This document shows positions 23,613-34,155 of a stretch of DNA of 64,000 nucleotides, one piece after another. This stretch comes from Cinnamomum chago (lineage: Eukaryota > Streptophyta > Magnoliopsida > Laurales > Lauraceae). The stretch spans positions 26,984,501-27,048,500 of the forward strand of contig CP142457.1 in NCBI GenBank assembly GCA_038049695.1, given 5' to 3'. The position numbers and the translations under genes were made by a program. Numbering within the stretch: the stretch's first letter is position 1; each line of letters begins with the position of its first letter. The notes beneath the pieces are model-generated. The model was not told the DNA's origin and made no database searches. It saw only the letters and a list, made by a program, of their open reading frames with translations.

Positions 23613-24690
23613 TTCATCATCATCATCATCAAAGTCGCGTCCCAATTATGTTCGGGTCAGCTACATAAATTATGTTTCTCCATTTCGATCTATCTTTGGG
23701 CAGATCTTTAGATAAGTTACACTTCTTCATATTTATTTTTACTATTTTTTACTATATCCATCCACGTCCTTTTTGGCCTACCCCTTCTCTTTAGCTGACT
23801 AACAACTTTCAAAGCTAGACTTTTCCTTACCGGTACTATTGTCGGCCTACGTTGGACATGTCGAAACCATCTCAAACGGGTTTCTCTAATTTTATTCCCC
23901 TTATTACTACCCCTAAATGCTCTAAAAAATGTTCATTTCTAATTTTATCCTCCCTAGTTTAATCATGCATCTACCTCAACATTCTCGTATCTGCTACATC
24001 CATTTTGTGTATATGTTGCTTCTTGATTGGCCAACAATCTGCTTCATAGGTCATAGCTGGTCTAATCGTTATTCTGTAAGATTCTTCGTTTGATCTTGTT
24101 GGCATTTATTAGTCACAAAGCACTCTAAAAGCAACTCTCCACTTCAACCATCCCGCTTTTATCATATTTTTTACATCTTCATCAATCTCCCCATCCTTAC
24201 TAATTGTAGAGCCAAGAAAACAAAAAGACTCACTTTGTGGTATTTCATGGTCTTCAATTTTCATAACAGTTTCAGCGCTTTCTACATGCCCATTGAAGTT
24301 ACAATCCATAAATGTAGTCTTTGTACGGCTTATTTTAAAGCCTTTAGTTTCTAAAACTTCCCGCCATCTCTCAAGTAATGCATTCACGTCATCTCTTGAT
24401 TTATCTACAAATACTATATCATTTGAAAATAACATATACCAAGGTACCTCTTCTTAAATATGAACAATTAACTCATCCATAATCAGTGCAAAGAGATAAG
24501 GGCTTAGGCTAATCATTGATGCAAGCCTATGGTCACTAAGAACTCTCATGTCTCTCAATAAGTAGTTCTCAACACTCGTTACTGCTCTCTCATACATGTA
24601 TTTAATAATTCCAATAGCCCTTTATTTAAAACTCATTAAATTAAATCTCTAGGTACCTTGTCGTGGGTTTTCCCCTCGTCACGCGTACTC
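23613..24690 (-). mobile_element. RTE-type LINE fragment, copy 1
   Basis: On the minus strand, codons at 24109-24435 read NDIVFVDKSRDDVNALLERW and then GFKISRTKTTFMDC and FLGSTISKDGEIDEDVKNMI. These match the region after the catalytic Asp pair of plant RTE reverse transcriptases. The 3' end is a (CAT)n tract at 23613-23629, as RTE elements have simple-repeat tails. It is 5'-truncated and interrupted by several stops and shifts. The duplicate lies at 35899-36960. Confidence 0.75.
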
Positions 24691-24903
24691 GAACTTTTAT
24701 TAGAGTAAAATTTTAGGAGATTGAATAAACAGTAAGGCCTTTTTGAACTGCTAAAATTTGTAAAATAGAAGGCCCCAATGTGGTGTTTCACTTCTTCAAC
24801 GTAGGACTTTCAGAAGCTCTTGGTTTTCAATTCCACACTCTCTCTTCAGGGGATAGGAATTGGTGCAATTCAAAGCATGTCCACGTCATTAAAAAAGGCA
24901 TGT

Positions 24904-25170
24904 TGAGAGCATGGCTCCTTACTAAGTGGTAAGGCATGGCGGTTCTCACTAGGCCGCCAAGGGTTCGAACCCTAAGTACATCACCTCTTTCCGCGTGTGC
25001 AGGCTCCCTTCCCACTTATGTTGGCTTTCTTCTCACATGTGAGCCCCTCTTTTCCCACGTGAGTATGCTGTCTTTATGTATGTGTGGCCTCTCTTTGGAC
25101 CCAGCCCAGTTCGCTAGGACACCAAAACTAAAAGGCGTGTCAAAGATCAACCCCAAGAAAAAAAACGGAT
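24904..25170 (+). mobile_element. tRNA-derived SINE, copy 1
   Basis: The head reads like a tRNA: an A-box region TGGCTCCTTACTAAGTGGTA and a B box GGGTTCGAACCC about 45 bases later. A pyrimidine-rich body and an A-rich tail (AAGAAAAAAAAC) follow. The paralog at 37190-37440 keeps the same parts. It differs from the SINE family at 5965 and 33950. No target duplication is obvious. Confidence 0.65.
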
Positions 25171-26125
25171 AATAGTACTACCAAACTTCAAAACTGATAA
25201 GATAGTTGGTTGAACACATGGATTCGGGCCAGTTTGGCAACTCTACTAATAGAGTCAAGTGATGTAAAGTTGATTTTGAAGAAAGAATAAAATATAAGTG
25301 GGTTATGACAATATTTTATTTTTTAGTTGTTTGTTCTAGAATCTTTTTGACTTTTTGTATGAAAAGTTGAGTTTTTTTGTATTTTGTGGATAATGGTAGT
25401 TGTTTTTTGACTTTTGTTGAAAAAAGATGGAGAGAGTTTTGAATTAAAGTGCTTTTTATGTGACATCTTGTCTGAAAAATAGAGGCTTTATTTGATTTTT
25501 ACTATGCTCGTAAAGTGTCAAACTAGTTAGGGTGTGTTTGGTAACGGCCACAGAAGACACGGCACCACTGTCCTACCACTCTAGGTAGGAAGTCTGGATC
25601 CAATCTATCAAGGAAAAACACACCTAAAAAAGTGCTCTCGGTGTGGCTAGGCCCGTTTCCATGGAATATGGCGCTGCACAAACAATTCCTTACTGTGAAA
25701 ACCAAGCCCGCGTTAGGGTCCCACATCTTCTTCTTCAATTCATATTCCACAAATCCACCGCCAGAAGACACGACTAGGAGGATCAGACAATTAGAGTAAA
25801 TCCAAGGATTGAAACAATTGTGGACACGCTTGAACCTCCACCGTCAAAGTCCACAAAATGACGGGAATTTAAAATAAAATTAAAAAAAAGTACATGTAGA
25901 GACAGAAATGCCATCAGCAGTGAGGATGGATTTCCTCTTCTCGCCAAGAAAGCCGTTGATGATATCTCCTTGCTAGAGCAAAGAAGCAACAAGCAAGCAT
26001 GAAGGAAAAAGGTCAAAAATATATTTGGATGGACACATCACACATGGTTCCAATTCCACCAAAATTCAAATAAACCTTCCTTCAAATAAAAATATTGTAA
26101 AAGGTTCAACCCGTAGCACATCTTT
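25171..26125. other. Intergenic, no gene seen
   Basis: Short frames only (for example near 25523-26016, minus). Its duplicate at 37441-38415 does not conserve them in length, so they are unlikely to be coding. Confidence 0.4.
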
Positions 26126-26129
26126 CACT

Positions 26130-26371
26130 GCAAAATTCTGACTATAGTTGGTCGGATGCATCTATCTCTTTGTGATGACTACCCTAAAAGGCACTAAAGT
26201 ACGATTGGTATTCTACGCTTCCTTGAAACTCCATTCTAAGTTGGTACATGCTCGAGATGTTCCTTTTGATAATTTTCAGGAATGGTTGTGTAGTTTGGAT
26301 CATCCTTTGTAAGTTATTTTTTCTTTAATTAATAGATATTTGATTTATCAAAAAACTATAAAAAAAAAAAC
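26130..26371 (+). mobile_element. L1-type LINE 3' end fragment, copy 1
   Basis: Codons read FQEWLCSLDHPL before a stop, followed by an AT-rich tail ending ATCAAAAAACTATAAAAAAAAAA. This layout is that of the end of a plant L1 second frame and its poly-A tail. The duplicate at 38410-38665 has a longer A run. Confidence 0.5.
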
Positions 26372-26429
26372 ATATTCCCAATATCTGATCCACTGATGGG
26401 AGTTGGACAGGAAGAATGAATGGATTTGT

Positions 26430-26886
26430 GTCAATTGGACAATAGATACGATCTTACTTCAAGGTCTGAAATAGAAAATCACAGTGAATTACTTAAAATC
26501 ATCAAATCAATGAACACAAGTACAAACATCAAAGTGCAATATTCAAATCCTAAATCCTAAATCCATAGCGTCGACAATATCAATTTATTTACAAATAAGT
26601 ACAAGTCTACATAACATCAGAACCAACAATTTCCTTTTGAATAGAGCCACCAGAAATCACTATGTTCCACATTTATGTACAAACGTAACATACAGAGAGC
26701 CTCCCAACCTATCACACGACCACACATTCCTTCAGTGTTACCTGTCGCTGTAGGGTTCACACCTTAACCAATGCAATGATATCCAGATAATAGAGAAAGG
26801 AGGATAAGTTGTAGAAGCAGCAAAGTCTTTCATACCTATCTACATTATGTGTAGGGCTATCTAACACAGAACGCAAATGCTTATCT
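26430..26886. repeat. Duplicated copy of the LCAT4 3' flank
   Basis: Matches 38700-39174, the sequence immediately downstream of the LCAT4 stop codon, nearly base for base (for example GATACGATCTTACTTCAAG and ACAGAGAGCCTCCCAACC). It ends GCTTATCT, after which NAL1 3' UTR sequence starts. It therefore marks the right edge of the duplicated unit. Confidence 0.88.
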
Positions 26887-27169
26887 TTAAAGGGATTTCA
26901 TATAATATAATAGGAGCTGGTTTGGGTCATGGAGCCAACTAGTATCAATGGAAGCAGAACTGTAAATTCCATGCCCTATGAACATCCATTAGCAATACGT
27001 ACATTATATGGTTTTGCTGTCAGCAATGAGCAAAGGCCACAGACCCTCCCAAACACTTCCATTGTCTGCATAATGATTTTGCATGTTTTAGTTATCATAG
27101 TTGTCATGTTGTCATAGGAAGATTACTATAAAGGAAAATAGGAGTTTAGGATAGAAGTTGGTTGATTAT

Positions 27170-27669
27170 CAGGCCCGGCCCTGGACAGGGGCTGTAAGTG
27201 CCCTTGCCCAGGGCCCATTTTCCAGAGAGGGGGGGGGGGGGGGGGGGGGGGGGGCCCAAAATCCAGAGTGAGGCTTTGTTGACTTGGCATTTGGCAGTCC
27301 TTTCTAACTCCAGGTCCTTTTTATTACTTGTTTGGATTAGTGACTTCAATGGGCCTGGAATTGGGTTTTTTCTTTTTCCCTGGATCTGAGATTCGAACTC
27401 AGATGCCCATCTTCAGCCCTTCACCTGTTCTTCTCATCTGTTAGTGGGACCCACCAATGATTTTTTATTCCCCATATATGATGCTTAAATTCTGGTATGA
27501 TTTCTCTTTTTTCTATTTTTTTTTTCAAATAGTTATACTTGGGCATCATCAACCCATTGCCAATTTTTCATATCAGTGGGGCCCACCAATGATATTATCA
27601 TATATGATCGCTGAAGAGGCCTAACTTTTACTCTTGCCCTGTGCCCGGAAAAATTCAGAACCGGCCCTG
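27170..27669. mobile_element. Non-autonomous hAT transposon, 500 bp
   Basis: The left end CAGGCCCGGCCCTGGAC and the right end ...ACCGGCCCTG form short inverted termini of the CAGGGCCGG type known in plant hAT elements. A perfect 8-base target duplication TTGATTAT flanks it (27162-27169 and 27670-27677). The corresponding site in copy 1 near 16850 has no insert. The interior has a run of about 26 G's (27229-27254) and no transposase frame. Confidence 0.88.
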
Positions 27670-27789
27670 TTGATTATCATTGCTATTTATCTAAGTTCAT
27701 CTTCTTGTGCTTGTAAAACAGTCAATGTAATTATCAACATAAAAATAAGCAGGCTTTTACAAGCATTTTACTTGTACTACAAAATTCTT

Positions 27790-28415
27790 CTGATTTGCCT
27801 TTGTTGTCGTCCTGAAACTCTTTGAGCATGATTATTTATTTAGCATACAATGAAAATAGAAAATATTCACTTGCGCACTGTGCATCCAGAATGTCCTAGA
27901 AGCGGGACCCACTTTTGAGTATCCGTGACACGTGGTCTTAGATGCGCAGGTCAATATTTTCCCAGCAAAAATATGATACACAATACCTTTGGATATATTT
28001 CTGATTGATGGTTCATAAGTATGACTTAAAAATTCAGGCAATCAAATTGAAGACGTCAAAAGGGTAGTTGTGCATATGTTTGGGCACAGTACAATGTTCT
28101 TTGAAAAGTGCAGTGGCAAAAATTTGGTATTTATATAGTTGCTTTTGATATAACGTTTAAATTTACCATATCTAATATGATTTTATAGTTTAGTGACTGT
28201 TTATTTCATGGGATTGTGAATAAATAAGAATTCTAAGAAATATATTTCTAGAAGTGGCGGCTAAAACTTGAAGAAATAAATTTGAATATCCACATATGGC
28301 TATAAAATAATCTCCCCTTCAATGGAAATTAAACTAAAGGAGGATGAGAAGTGATTTTGTAGAGTGATGACTTGGTATTCATTTTCCATCTAAGCTTAAG
28401 CCTTAATTCATTTTC
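27790..28415. other. Block present only in duplication copy 2
   Basis: In copy 1, the sequence jumps from CAAAATTCTT (about 16965) directly to the AGAGGAGAAATT landmark. Copy 2 has about 620 bp between these points. No frame or terminal repeat is seen. It was either gained in copy 2 or lost in copy 1. Confidence 0.4.
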
Positions 28416-29119
28416 CTTAGAGGGGAAATTATTTGGAAGGCATTTATGGATTTTCATCTGTGTTTCGATTTTAGCCACTTTGAGAAATATATTTTTTAGA
28501 GTTCCTAGGAATTCAATTACGTCAGGCGAAGGGGCCCTAGGAGTGTCTTTCTTGAGGTTTAAGTTTCTGAAAATACTTTTCTAATATTGTTTTAGAGGGA
28601 AAATACTCTCCTAAGGACAGTTTGCATGGGGGACAGCCATGTACTGCCCACTTGTGTACTGAATGGATCATCAAAATCCCCACCCTATATCCCCACCAGG
28701 TCCAATGGATTTGCACCAATCTAAATGGAGTAGATTTTTGAGCCAGCAAACCACTAGCTAATCAACGATCATTTTATGCTGGGCTTCATTTTATATTCGA
28801 GACAGCTCAATGTGAAGCATTGCACTTGGTTCAATCCAAGTAAGTGGAAAAGAAACATCTTAAAGAAAGTTACATACGTAACATATGAAGCACATGTATC
28901 TTTTCTCTTTTTCTATAGAACTAGAAAATCCACCATTAACATCATACACAAACACCAACAGTGAAATAATATAAAGCATGTGGGGCACACATTTAGACAC
29001 TTTATTGCTTTTCTATTTTTAACAAAGTAGGGAGAAAGAGACAAATGGAAAGCACAAATTGCATACACACTAACTGAACCGTTGACATGGTTCGTTAAAA
29101 AAACTAGAACGACTTAAGA
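28416..29119. repeat. 3' flank of kinase gene B, duplicate of copy 1 sequence
   Basis: Matches 16975-17315 and 18384-18738 in order. It includes the presumed kinase 3' UTR. No separate gene is seen. Confidence 0.6.
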
Positions 29120-31468
29120 CTAAGAAGCTGGAAATGGAGGAACCTGAACATCCATATTCCCTTCTATCATCAAAATCACATTCTTCATTGAAGGACGAAA
29201 AGCAGGTTCACTTTGAATACACCACAAACCCACCATCACAACCCTCTCAAACTGTTTCTTTTCTACTTCTTCACCATGAAATAGCTTAGCAAGCTCCCCT
29301 GCTCGATAGCACTTACTGATCCAATCAGTTAGAATGATCTCGTCATCTTCGACCTCTAACTCGATGTTCCTCCTGCAACATACAATCTCCAGCAATACAA
29401 TCCCAAAGCTGTATATATCTGCCTTTACTGATATTGGTTTGTTTTGGTACCATTCTGGGGCCAGGTACCCTCTTGTCCCTCTAGGTCCTGTGAATGTTCT
29501 TGTTTGATTCGGCGTCAACAGCTTCGCCAGCCCAAAGTCAGAGATTTTTGCAGTCCAAAACTCATCGATGAGTATGTTATGTGGCTTTATGTCGCAGTGG
29601 ATGATATGGGGCTCACAATCTTCATGTAGATAGAGTATCCCCCTAGCAACTTCTAATATAATTCTCACCCTGTCACTCCAAAGAGGCCGACCTTCACCCC
29701 TGAAGATGAAATCCGCGAGCGAACCATTACTCATGTATTCATATGCCAAAAGCCTATTGAAACCCTCATTGCAGAAGCCAATCAAGCGCACCAAGTTCCT
29801 GTGATGGGTTCTCCCGATAGCCCTCATCTCCATCTGGAACTCCCTTTCTCCTTCTTCCACCACTTTCTCAAGCCTCTTAACAGCGATAGTTCTCTCATTG
29901 TTGGATAAGGCCCCTTTATAAACAGTACCAAAGGAGCCACGACCAAGTACCTGATTGAAGCCATTTGTAGCCACGGCAAGCTCGTTATAAGAAAATGACC
30001 GCAGAACAATGTCTTCTGTCGTACCAAGTTTCTCCTCACATGACTTTACATGCGCCCACATACCACGCCTTGAAATTAGGTAACCAAACACTGCCATAGT
30101 AATGCCAGAGCATATTGTGAGAATGGCACCAATTACTAAAATCATGATCGATGTCTTGGAAATGGAGGAGGTATGTTTTTCTCCTACCCAATCTCGATTA
30201 GCCAACTTGACAAAAAGCACAATTGAAATTAATTTACCTTTCCTTTTTTGCCCATACCTTAGTGGAAAATTGAGTTTGGAACAACTATTTGCAAATTTTC
30301 CGTACTGTATAGCCACACAATTAGCATCGGTTAAACAAGCCTCCTTACAATCTTCTTCATTCTCCATGCCCTGTAATAAAGAATAGTAATCAGCTTTAAA
30401 CCAAGTGTTCTGAAGGGTGACAATTGCGGGAGTCATTCTCTTCTCTTCAACGCTTCCAAAGCTACGGTTACCCCATCTCATTTCGCATCCCGCGTACCTT
30501 TCACTGGAGTTTATATAATTAAAACCAGGGAGACATGTGCAATCTATTTGTTCACCCATGATGCAATAGCTGTTGATTCCACAGATACCATTGACTGAAC
30601 ATCTGTCCTCTAGGGATTGCCATATGACCTCCGGTGTAGAAGAGTTATTGTTCTTCCGCATGCTATGCGAATACAACCCAAAAATCCCATCTTGGTCGAG
30701 AGTTGCACGATAAATTACTGAAGTCTGATTCGAAGAAGGCCATCCATCTGTTAAATTCAACGAAATTGTGTCATTCTCCCTGGCCATGTACATGTGGCCG
30801 TTGTCATCTAAATTTAACTTGAAGAAGTCTCCATCGTTGTATGAATATTCGCGCCAGTAGGAACTGGAATCATCATCAGCAGGGGTCAGTGAAAGGCCGT
30901 CCCGATCCAAGGAGAGTCTGAACCTTCCAATTGTGTGGTTGGTTCTCGACACACTTGAAGACAACAAACTTGTCCTTGAAGGCAGAATAAGAGACTGGCC
31001 TGCTAAAATGGTGTCTGTGGGATAATCGAAGCTTTGCCAGACCATTTTTGAATCAGAACTGTAGAGAACAAAATTGCCATTGTCGAATATGGAAGCAGAG
31101 TAAATGAGCTCATCCAGTCCATCTCCAGCAATCGACTTGGGTTCGCTGCCTTCGGCTGTTAACTCGAGTTTGCCATCCTTCGTAAGAGCCAAAGTGGCAT
31201 TGGCAGGGACAAATGGGTCGTCGGTGTTTGCTGTCCAGACCACTGTCTTGTTTGGAGATCCGTGATCTAATAACCAGACCCCAACAGCAAAGCCCTGGCC
31301 TTCTTGGTAGAACCCAAAGGCGAAATTCCCAGAAGGGGAACTCCAATAGGTGCGGTTCCCTGTTGGGTATAGATAAGAGCCCGAGCTTATGTTTTGGGAA
31401 AGTGTAGCTTGGGATCTCTCAACAATAGCAAACGTAAAGAGGAACACGACCCAAATAGTAGGTGCCAT
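29120..31468 (-). CDS. G-type lectin S-receptor-like Ser/Thr kinase (LECRK1-4 type), gene B
   Basis: Intronless, 782 residues, starting MAPTIWVVFLFTFAIVERSQ (signal peptide about 1-21). Domains in order: B-lectin about 28-155, with SYLYPTGNRTYWSSPSGNFA near its start; S-locus-type region; EGF-like CSVNGICGINSYC; PAN-like CKEACLTDANC; membrane segment about 440-465; kinase about 505-782. Kinase landmarks are LGRGSFGTVYKG, Lys531 in IAVKRL, Asp626 in HCDIKPHN, Asp644 in DFGLAK and APEW. HCD marks a non-RD kinase. Length is typical of the family. It is intact and therefore probably functional, with gene A as its closest local paralog. The two differ most in the lectin region and least in the kinase, which suits diversified ligand sensing with shared signalling. 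The ligand is unknown. Confidence 0.93.
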   Translation of the reverse strand: MAPTIWVVFLFTFAIVERSQATLSQNISSGSYLYPTGNRTYWSSPSGNFAFGFYQEGQGFAVGVWLLDHGSPNKTVVWTANTDDPFVPANATLALTKDGKLELTAEGSEPKSIAGDGLDELIYSASIFDNGNFVLYSSDSKMVWQSFDYPTDTILAGQSLILPSRTSLLSSSVSRTNHTIGRFRLSLDRDGLSLTPADDDSSSYWREYSYNDGDFFKLNLDDNGHMYMARENDTISLNLTDGWPSSNQTSVIYRATLDQDGIFGLYSHSMRKNNNSSTPEVIWQSLEDRCSVNGICGINSYCIMGEQIDCTCLPGFNYINSSERYAGCEMRWGNRSFGSVEEKRMTPAIVTLQNTWFKADYYSLLQGMENEEDCKEACLTDANCVAIQYGKFANSCSKLNFPLRYGQKRKGKLISIVLFVKLANRDWVGEKHTSSISKTSIMILVIGAILTICSGITMAVFGYLISRRGMWAHVKSCEEKLGTTEDIVLRSFSYNELAVATNGFNQVLGRGSFGTVYKGALSNNERTIAVKRLEKVVEEGEREFQMEMRAIGRTHHRNLVRLIGFCNEGFNRLLAYEYMSNGSLADFIFRGEGRPLWSDRVRIILEVARGILYLHEDCEPHIIHCDIKPHNILIDEFWTAKISDFGLAKLLTPNQTRTFTGPRGTRGYLAPEWYQNKPISVKADIYSFGIVLLEIVCCRRNIELEVEDDEIILTDWISKCYRAGELAKLFHGEEVEKKQFERVVMVGLWCIQSEPAFRPSMKNVILMIEGNMDVQVPPFPAS

Positions 31469-31734
31469 CTCATGTGTGTGAGAACAATAGAGTTGAGCAT
31501 TGATTTATAATAGGACCTCCTCTTCTTGATTGGCCACGGATGAGTGTAGTACCGTGGAAAGTTCAATGCAAGCACGAGGAAAATTAATGGATCCTATATC
31601 ACAGTATATTTAAAAGAAATTTAAAAAGTGGGCCCACGGTGAAGTTCGGGGAGTGGGATGCTCACAGATCAATCCAAATTAATATCCCTACACTACAATT
31701 GGTTGGGCTCATGATCTCACTTATTAAGTGTTGA
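31469..31734. promoter_or_regulatory. Upstream region of kinase gene B
   Basis: Short spacer between the start codon of gene B and the severed fragment of a third kinase gene. It is paralogous to 32159-32232 plus 33248 onward (shared GTTGAGCATTGATTT and GGCCACGGATGAG) and provides an empty site for the Harbinger-like element. No core promoter element was chosen with confidence. Confidence 0.4.
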
Positions 31735-32158
31735 TTTGCCGGAGGATTTCTGAATTAGTACCGTAGAGAACAAAATTGCCATTGTCGAACATGGAACCAA
31801 AGGAAATGATCTTATCATTAGTAAACGGCCTGGCTAGGACGCCTTCGCCTATAAACATGAGTCTGCCCTCCTTCGGAAGGCCCAAACTGGCATGGGAAGG
31901 GACAAGTGGGTCGGTGTAGTATGTCGTCCAGACCACTGTAAAGTTTGGAGATCCATCTAATAACCAGATCCCAACAGCAAAGTCCCGACCTTGTGGGTTG
32001 AATCCAAAGGCAAAATGCCCTGAAGGGGAAAGCCAACAGGTGGAGTTCCCTGTTGGGTATAGATAAAAGCCCAAGCTTATGTTTCGGTAAAGTGTTGATT
32101 GAGATCTCTCAACAATAGCAAACGCAAAGAGAAACACAGCCCAAATGGTAGGTGCCAT
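31735..32158 (-). pseudogene. Kinase gene A-like N-terminal fragment
   Basis: Starts MAPTIWAVFLFAFAIVERSQ at 32158 and matches gene A through the signal peptide and B-lectin domain with few substitutions (for example YDTDP to YYTDP). At residue 139 homology stops: the gene A text TTTGCCAGAGG aligns as TTTGCCGGAGG, and beyond it lies the gene B upstream spacer, giving a short foreign tail and a stop. No EGF-like, PAN-like, membrane or kinase part is present. It is the remains of a third tandem gene cut by recombination. If translated it would be a secreted lectin domain, which is only a possibility. Confidence 0.85.
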
Positions 32159-32232
32159 CTCAATCTCATGTATGTGAATTGTGAACCAAGAGAGTTGAGC
32201 ATTGATTTTGTAGGGGTAGCTCCTCTTCTTTA

Positions 32233-33247
32233 GGGCACGTTTGGCAAATTGGCAGGAATCCCCTAGTTAGAGGTTTTTTTGATCCATCGGAACCAAGCCA
32301 TCCTCAAAGAACATTTCCTAAGGATAATTTCAAGTTTGGCAGAAGAGAAGAATCATGGAGTCATATGCATTATGTGATTCAACAATCATAAGTTTTTAGT
32401 CAATTTCTCATAATCCATGAAATATCAAGGGCTGATCTTTCACCCCATGACCAGTTTTGGCTCTTCAGATATTCTTAACGGTTCAGATCGTGCAAAGGGG
32501 GCCACATAAATAAAAAATAATATTTTAGAGTATGGACATTTTTGCAAATATCTCAAAATTCATCATGGATCTACTGTTGAAATTTAGGCCTTTAGTTGTG
32601 TTTGGTCTCCTCTAAATTATTTACGATTCAGATGGTGACTTCGAGGCCCACAAAAATTAGAAAAATGAAAAAAAAAAACGTACTGCCAAATAATCCTCTT
32701 TTTTTTTTTTTACACTGGGCCATATCAACGATCAGAATTGTTTTGATATTTTCTCATGATCCATGCTGAATCATATTCCCAAACTGGACCCCATAGCCAT
32801 ACTGGAACACATAGCCATTGTGGGTCTTTTTTAGAGATTGAACGGTTCAGATATCGCAAATGGGCCCCATAGAAGTCCATATTTAATGATCTAATGGCCT
32901 ACACGTTTTTGCAAATATCTCAAGTTATAGATGGAATCAACGGCTGATTTTTCTGGACCTTGTTAACACTATTACCGGTTTAGATCTTGATTGTGGGTCC
33001 TATATAAACCAATAAATGAAAAAAATCGGTGACCCATGTGAACCCGCCATACCACTATATCAACTCGTTTCCTTCGTTCCGCAGAGTTTCATAATTTAAT
33101 GGGGGCGGGTCGGAGTTGAAATGGTCGTACGGATGGAACGAAGAAAGCCTCCTAATCGTTTTCTACAGTCCACCAAACGTGGGCTTTCCATGCAAGCGAG
33201 GAAAACCAATAGGAAATCTGATGCAATCACCGTTGCCAAACGTCCCC
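32233..33247. mobile_element. PIF/Harbinger-like non-coding element, 1015 bp
   Basis: Inverted ends GGGCACGTTTGGCAA (left) and GGGGACGTTTGGCAA (right, reversed) are flanked by TTA on both sides (32230-32232 and 33248-33250). The paralogous gene B promoter has the uninterrupted sequence CCTCTTCTTGATTGGCCACGG, which serves as an empty site. The interior has no transposase frame but repeats phrases such as ACGGTTCAGAT and GCAAATATCTCA. Confidence 0.82.
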
Positions 33248-33949
33248 TTAGTGGCCACGGATGAGTAGTACCTCAGAAAGTTCGGTGCAATCATGACGAA
33301 AGTGAATGAATATTAAATCATTATTAAAAAAAAAGTCCAAATCTAAATCAAAACCACTTAAAATAACTATTTATTAATTTGGCCGGCTAAAGTGGCATTA
33401 GTGCTCAACAGTGGAACCGACTGGCCCCTGTTGAAATTGAAATAGGATATATTCTCATAACGGAATCGGGATCTCTCAAGGGATTTGACCGTGGGGCTTG
33501 ATGAATTATGATCATGCGAGGCCCAGTGCAAATGGGCTACACGTTTCGGTGTACGTACGACGTGTCGTGCAAGTGGAAGACAAGCTTTCAGGATGTACTA
33601 CTTGCTAGTGGAAGGCCGGCCTTCGTGACTTGGATTTTCTTCTCGTCACCTTTATATCCATCGGTCTTTTGCGGGACGAAGACGATCAAGTGAGTATCAT
33701 CGATGTGGTTGCCCTGCTAATTTAGGATTTTTTAGGATTTTGGATATACTAGATGTGGCTCATCTGTGAGAGATCCAAGTCAATAAATAATAAATAATCT
33801 TACCGTGGGTCCATTTAAAAAAAAAAATCAAAACCATTAAAGATTAGTCTGCCCAAGTGACTTGATGATGGCCCAAATTACACGCAAATCTGAATTTTGT
33901 ATCACGGTCAGATTTCCAACAGTTACATTCACCACACTTGTATATTATT
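33248..33949. repeat. Upstream block shared with copy 1
   Basis: Matches 21140-21836, including GGCCGGCTAAAGTGGCAT and GGATTTGACCGTGGGGCT. No gene is assigned. Confidence 0.55.
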
Positions 33950-34139
33950 ATTATTTTTTTTTTTTTTTTTTTTTTTGCTATCGGAGGGTTCCAAACCCTT
34001 TGGGCTGGACTAATCCCTCCGGGCCCAGAGGGAAGCCGGGTAAAATCCCCTGTAGCCCCAGTGTGGTAGTGCAGTTTTGAACCCACAACCTCCAGATGCA
34101 AACTGTGGTCCTAAGCCAACTGAGCTACCCCTTGGGGTT
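33950..34139 (-). mobile_element. tRNA-derived SINE, post-duplication insertion
   Basis: Flanked by a 16-base direct repeat ACACTTGTATATTATT (33934-33949 and 34140-34155). Copy 1 has the matching empty site near 21825-21845 (ACACTTGTATATTTTTCAC). The poly-A tail appears as a long T run at the left end. Read in reverse, the head is GGGGTAGCTCAGTTGGCTTA, a textbook A box. Same family as 5965-6177. Confidence 0.88.
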
Positions 34140-34155
34140 ACACTTGTATATTATT

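Larger units (their letters stand above)
16615..26886. repeat. Tandem segmental duplication, copy 1
   Basis: This segment is repeated in direct orientation as 26883-39174. Matching landmarks in order are the NAL1 3' flank (16615 / 26883), the kinase 3' flank (18384 / 28738), the kinase gene (18739 / 29120), the upstream block (21240 / 33360), the RNase H-like remnant, the RTE LINE piece (23613 / 35899), the SINE (24904 / 37190), the L1 tail and the LCAT4 3' flank (26430 / 38700). The right end joins copy 2 at an ATCT shared by both source breakpoints. Copy 1 has a private block at 17316-18383. Confidence 0.9.

Noticed and set aside
24904-24975. Possible tRNA gene (A box and perfect B box GGGTTCGAACCC)
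   Set aside because: The stretch does not fold to a full cloverleaf with a matched acceptor stem by eye, and it is followed by a SINE body and A-rich tail; a SINE head fits better.
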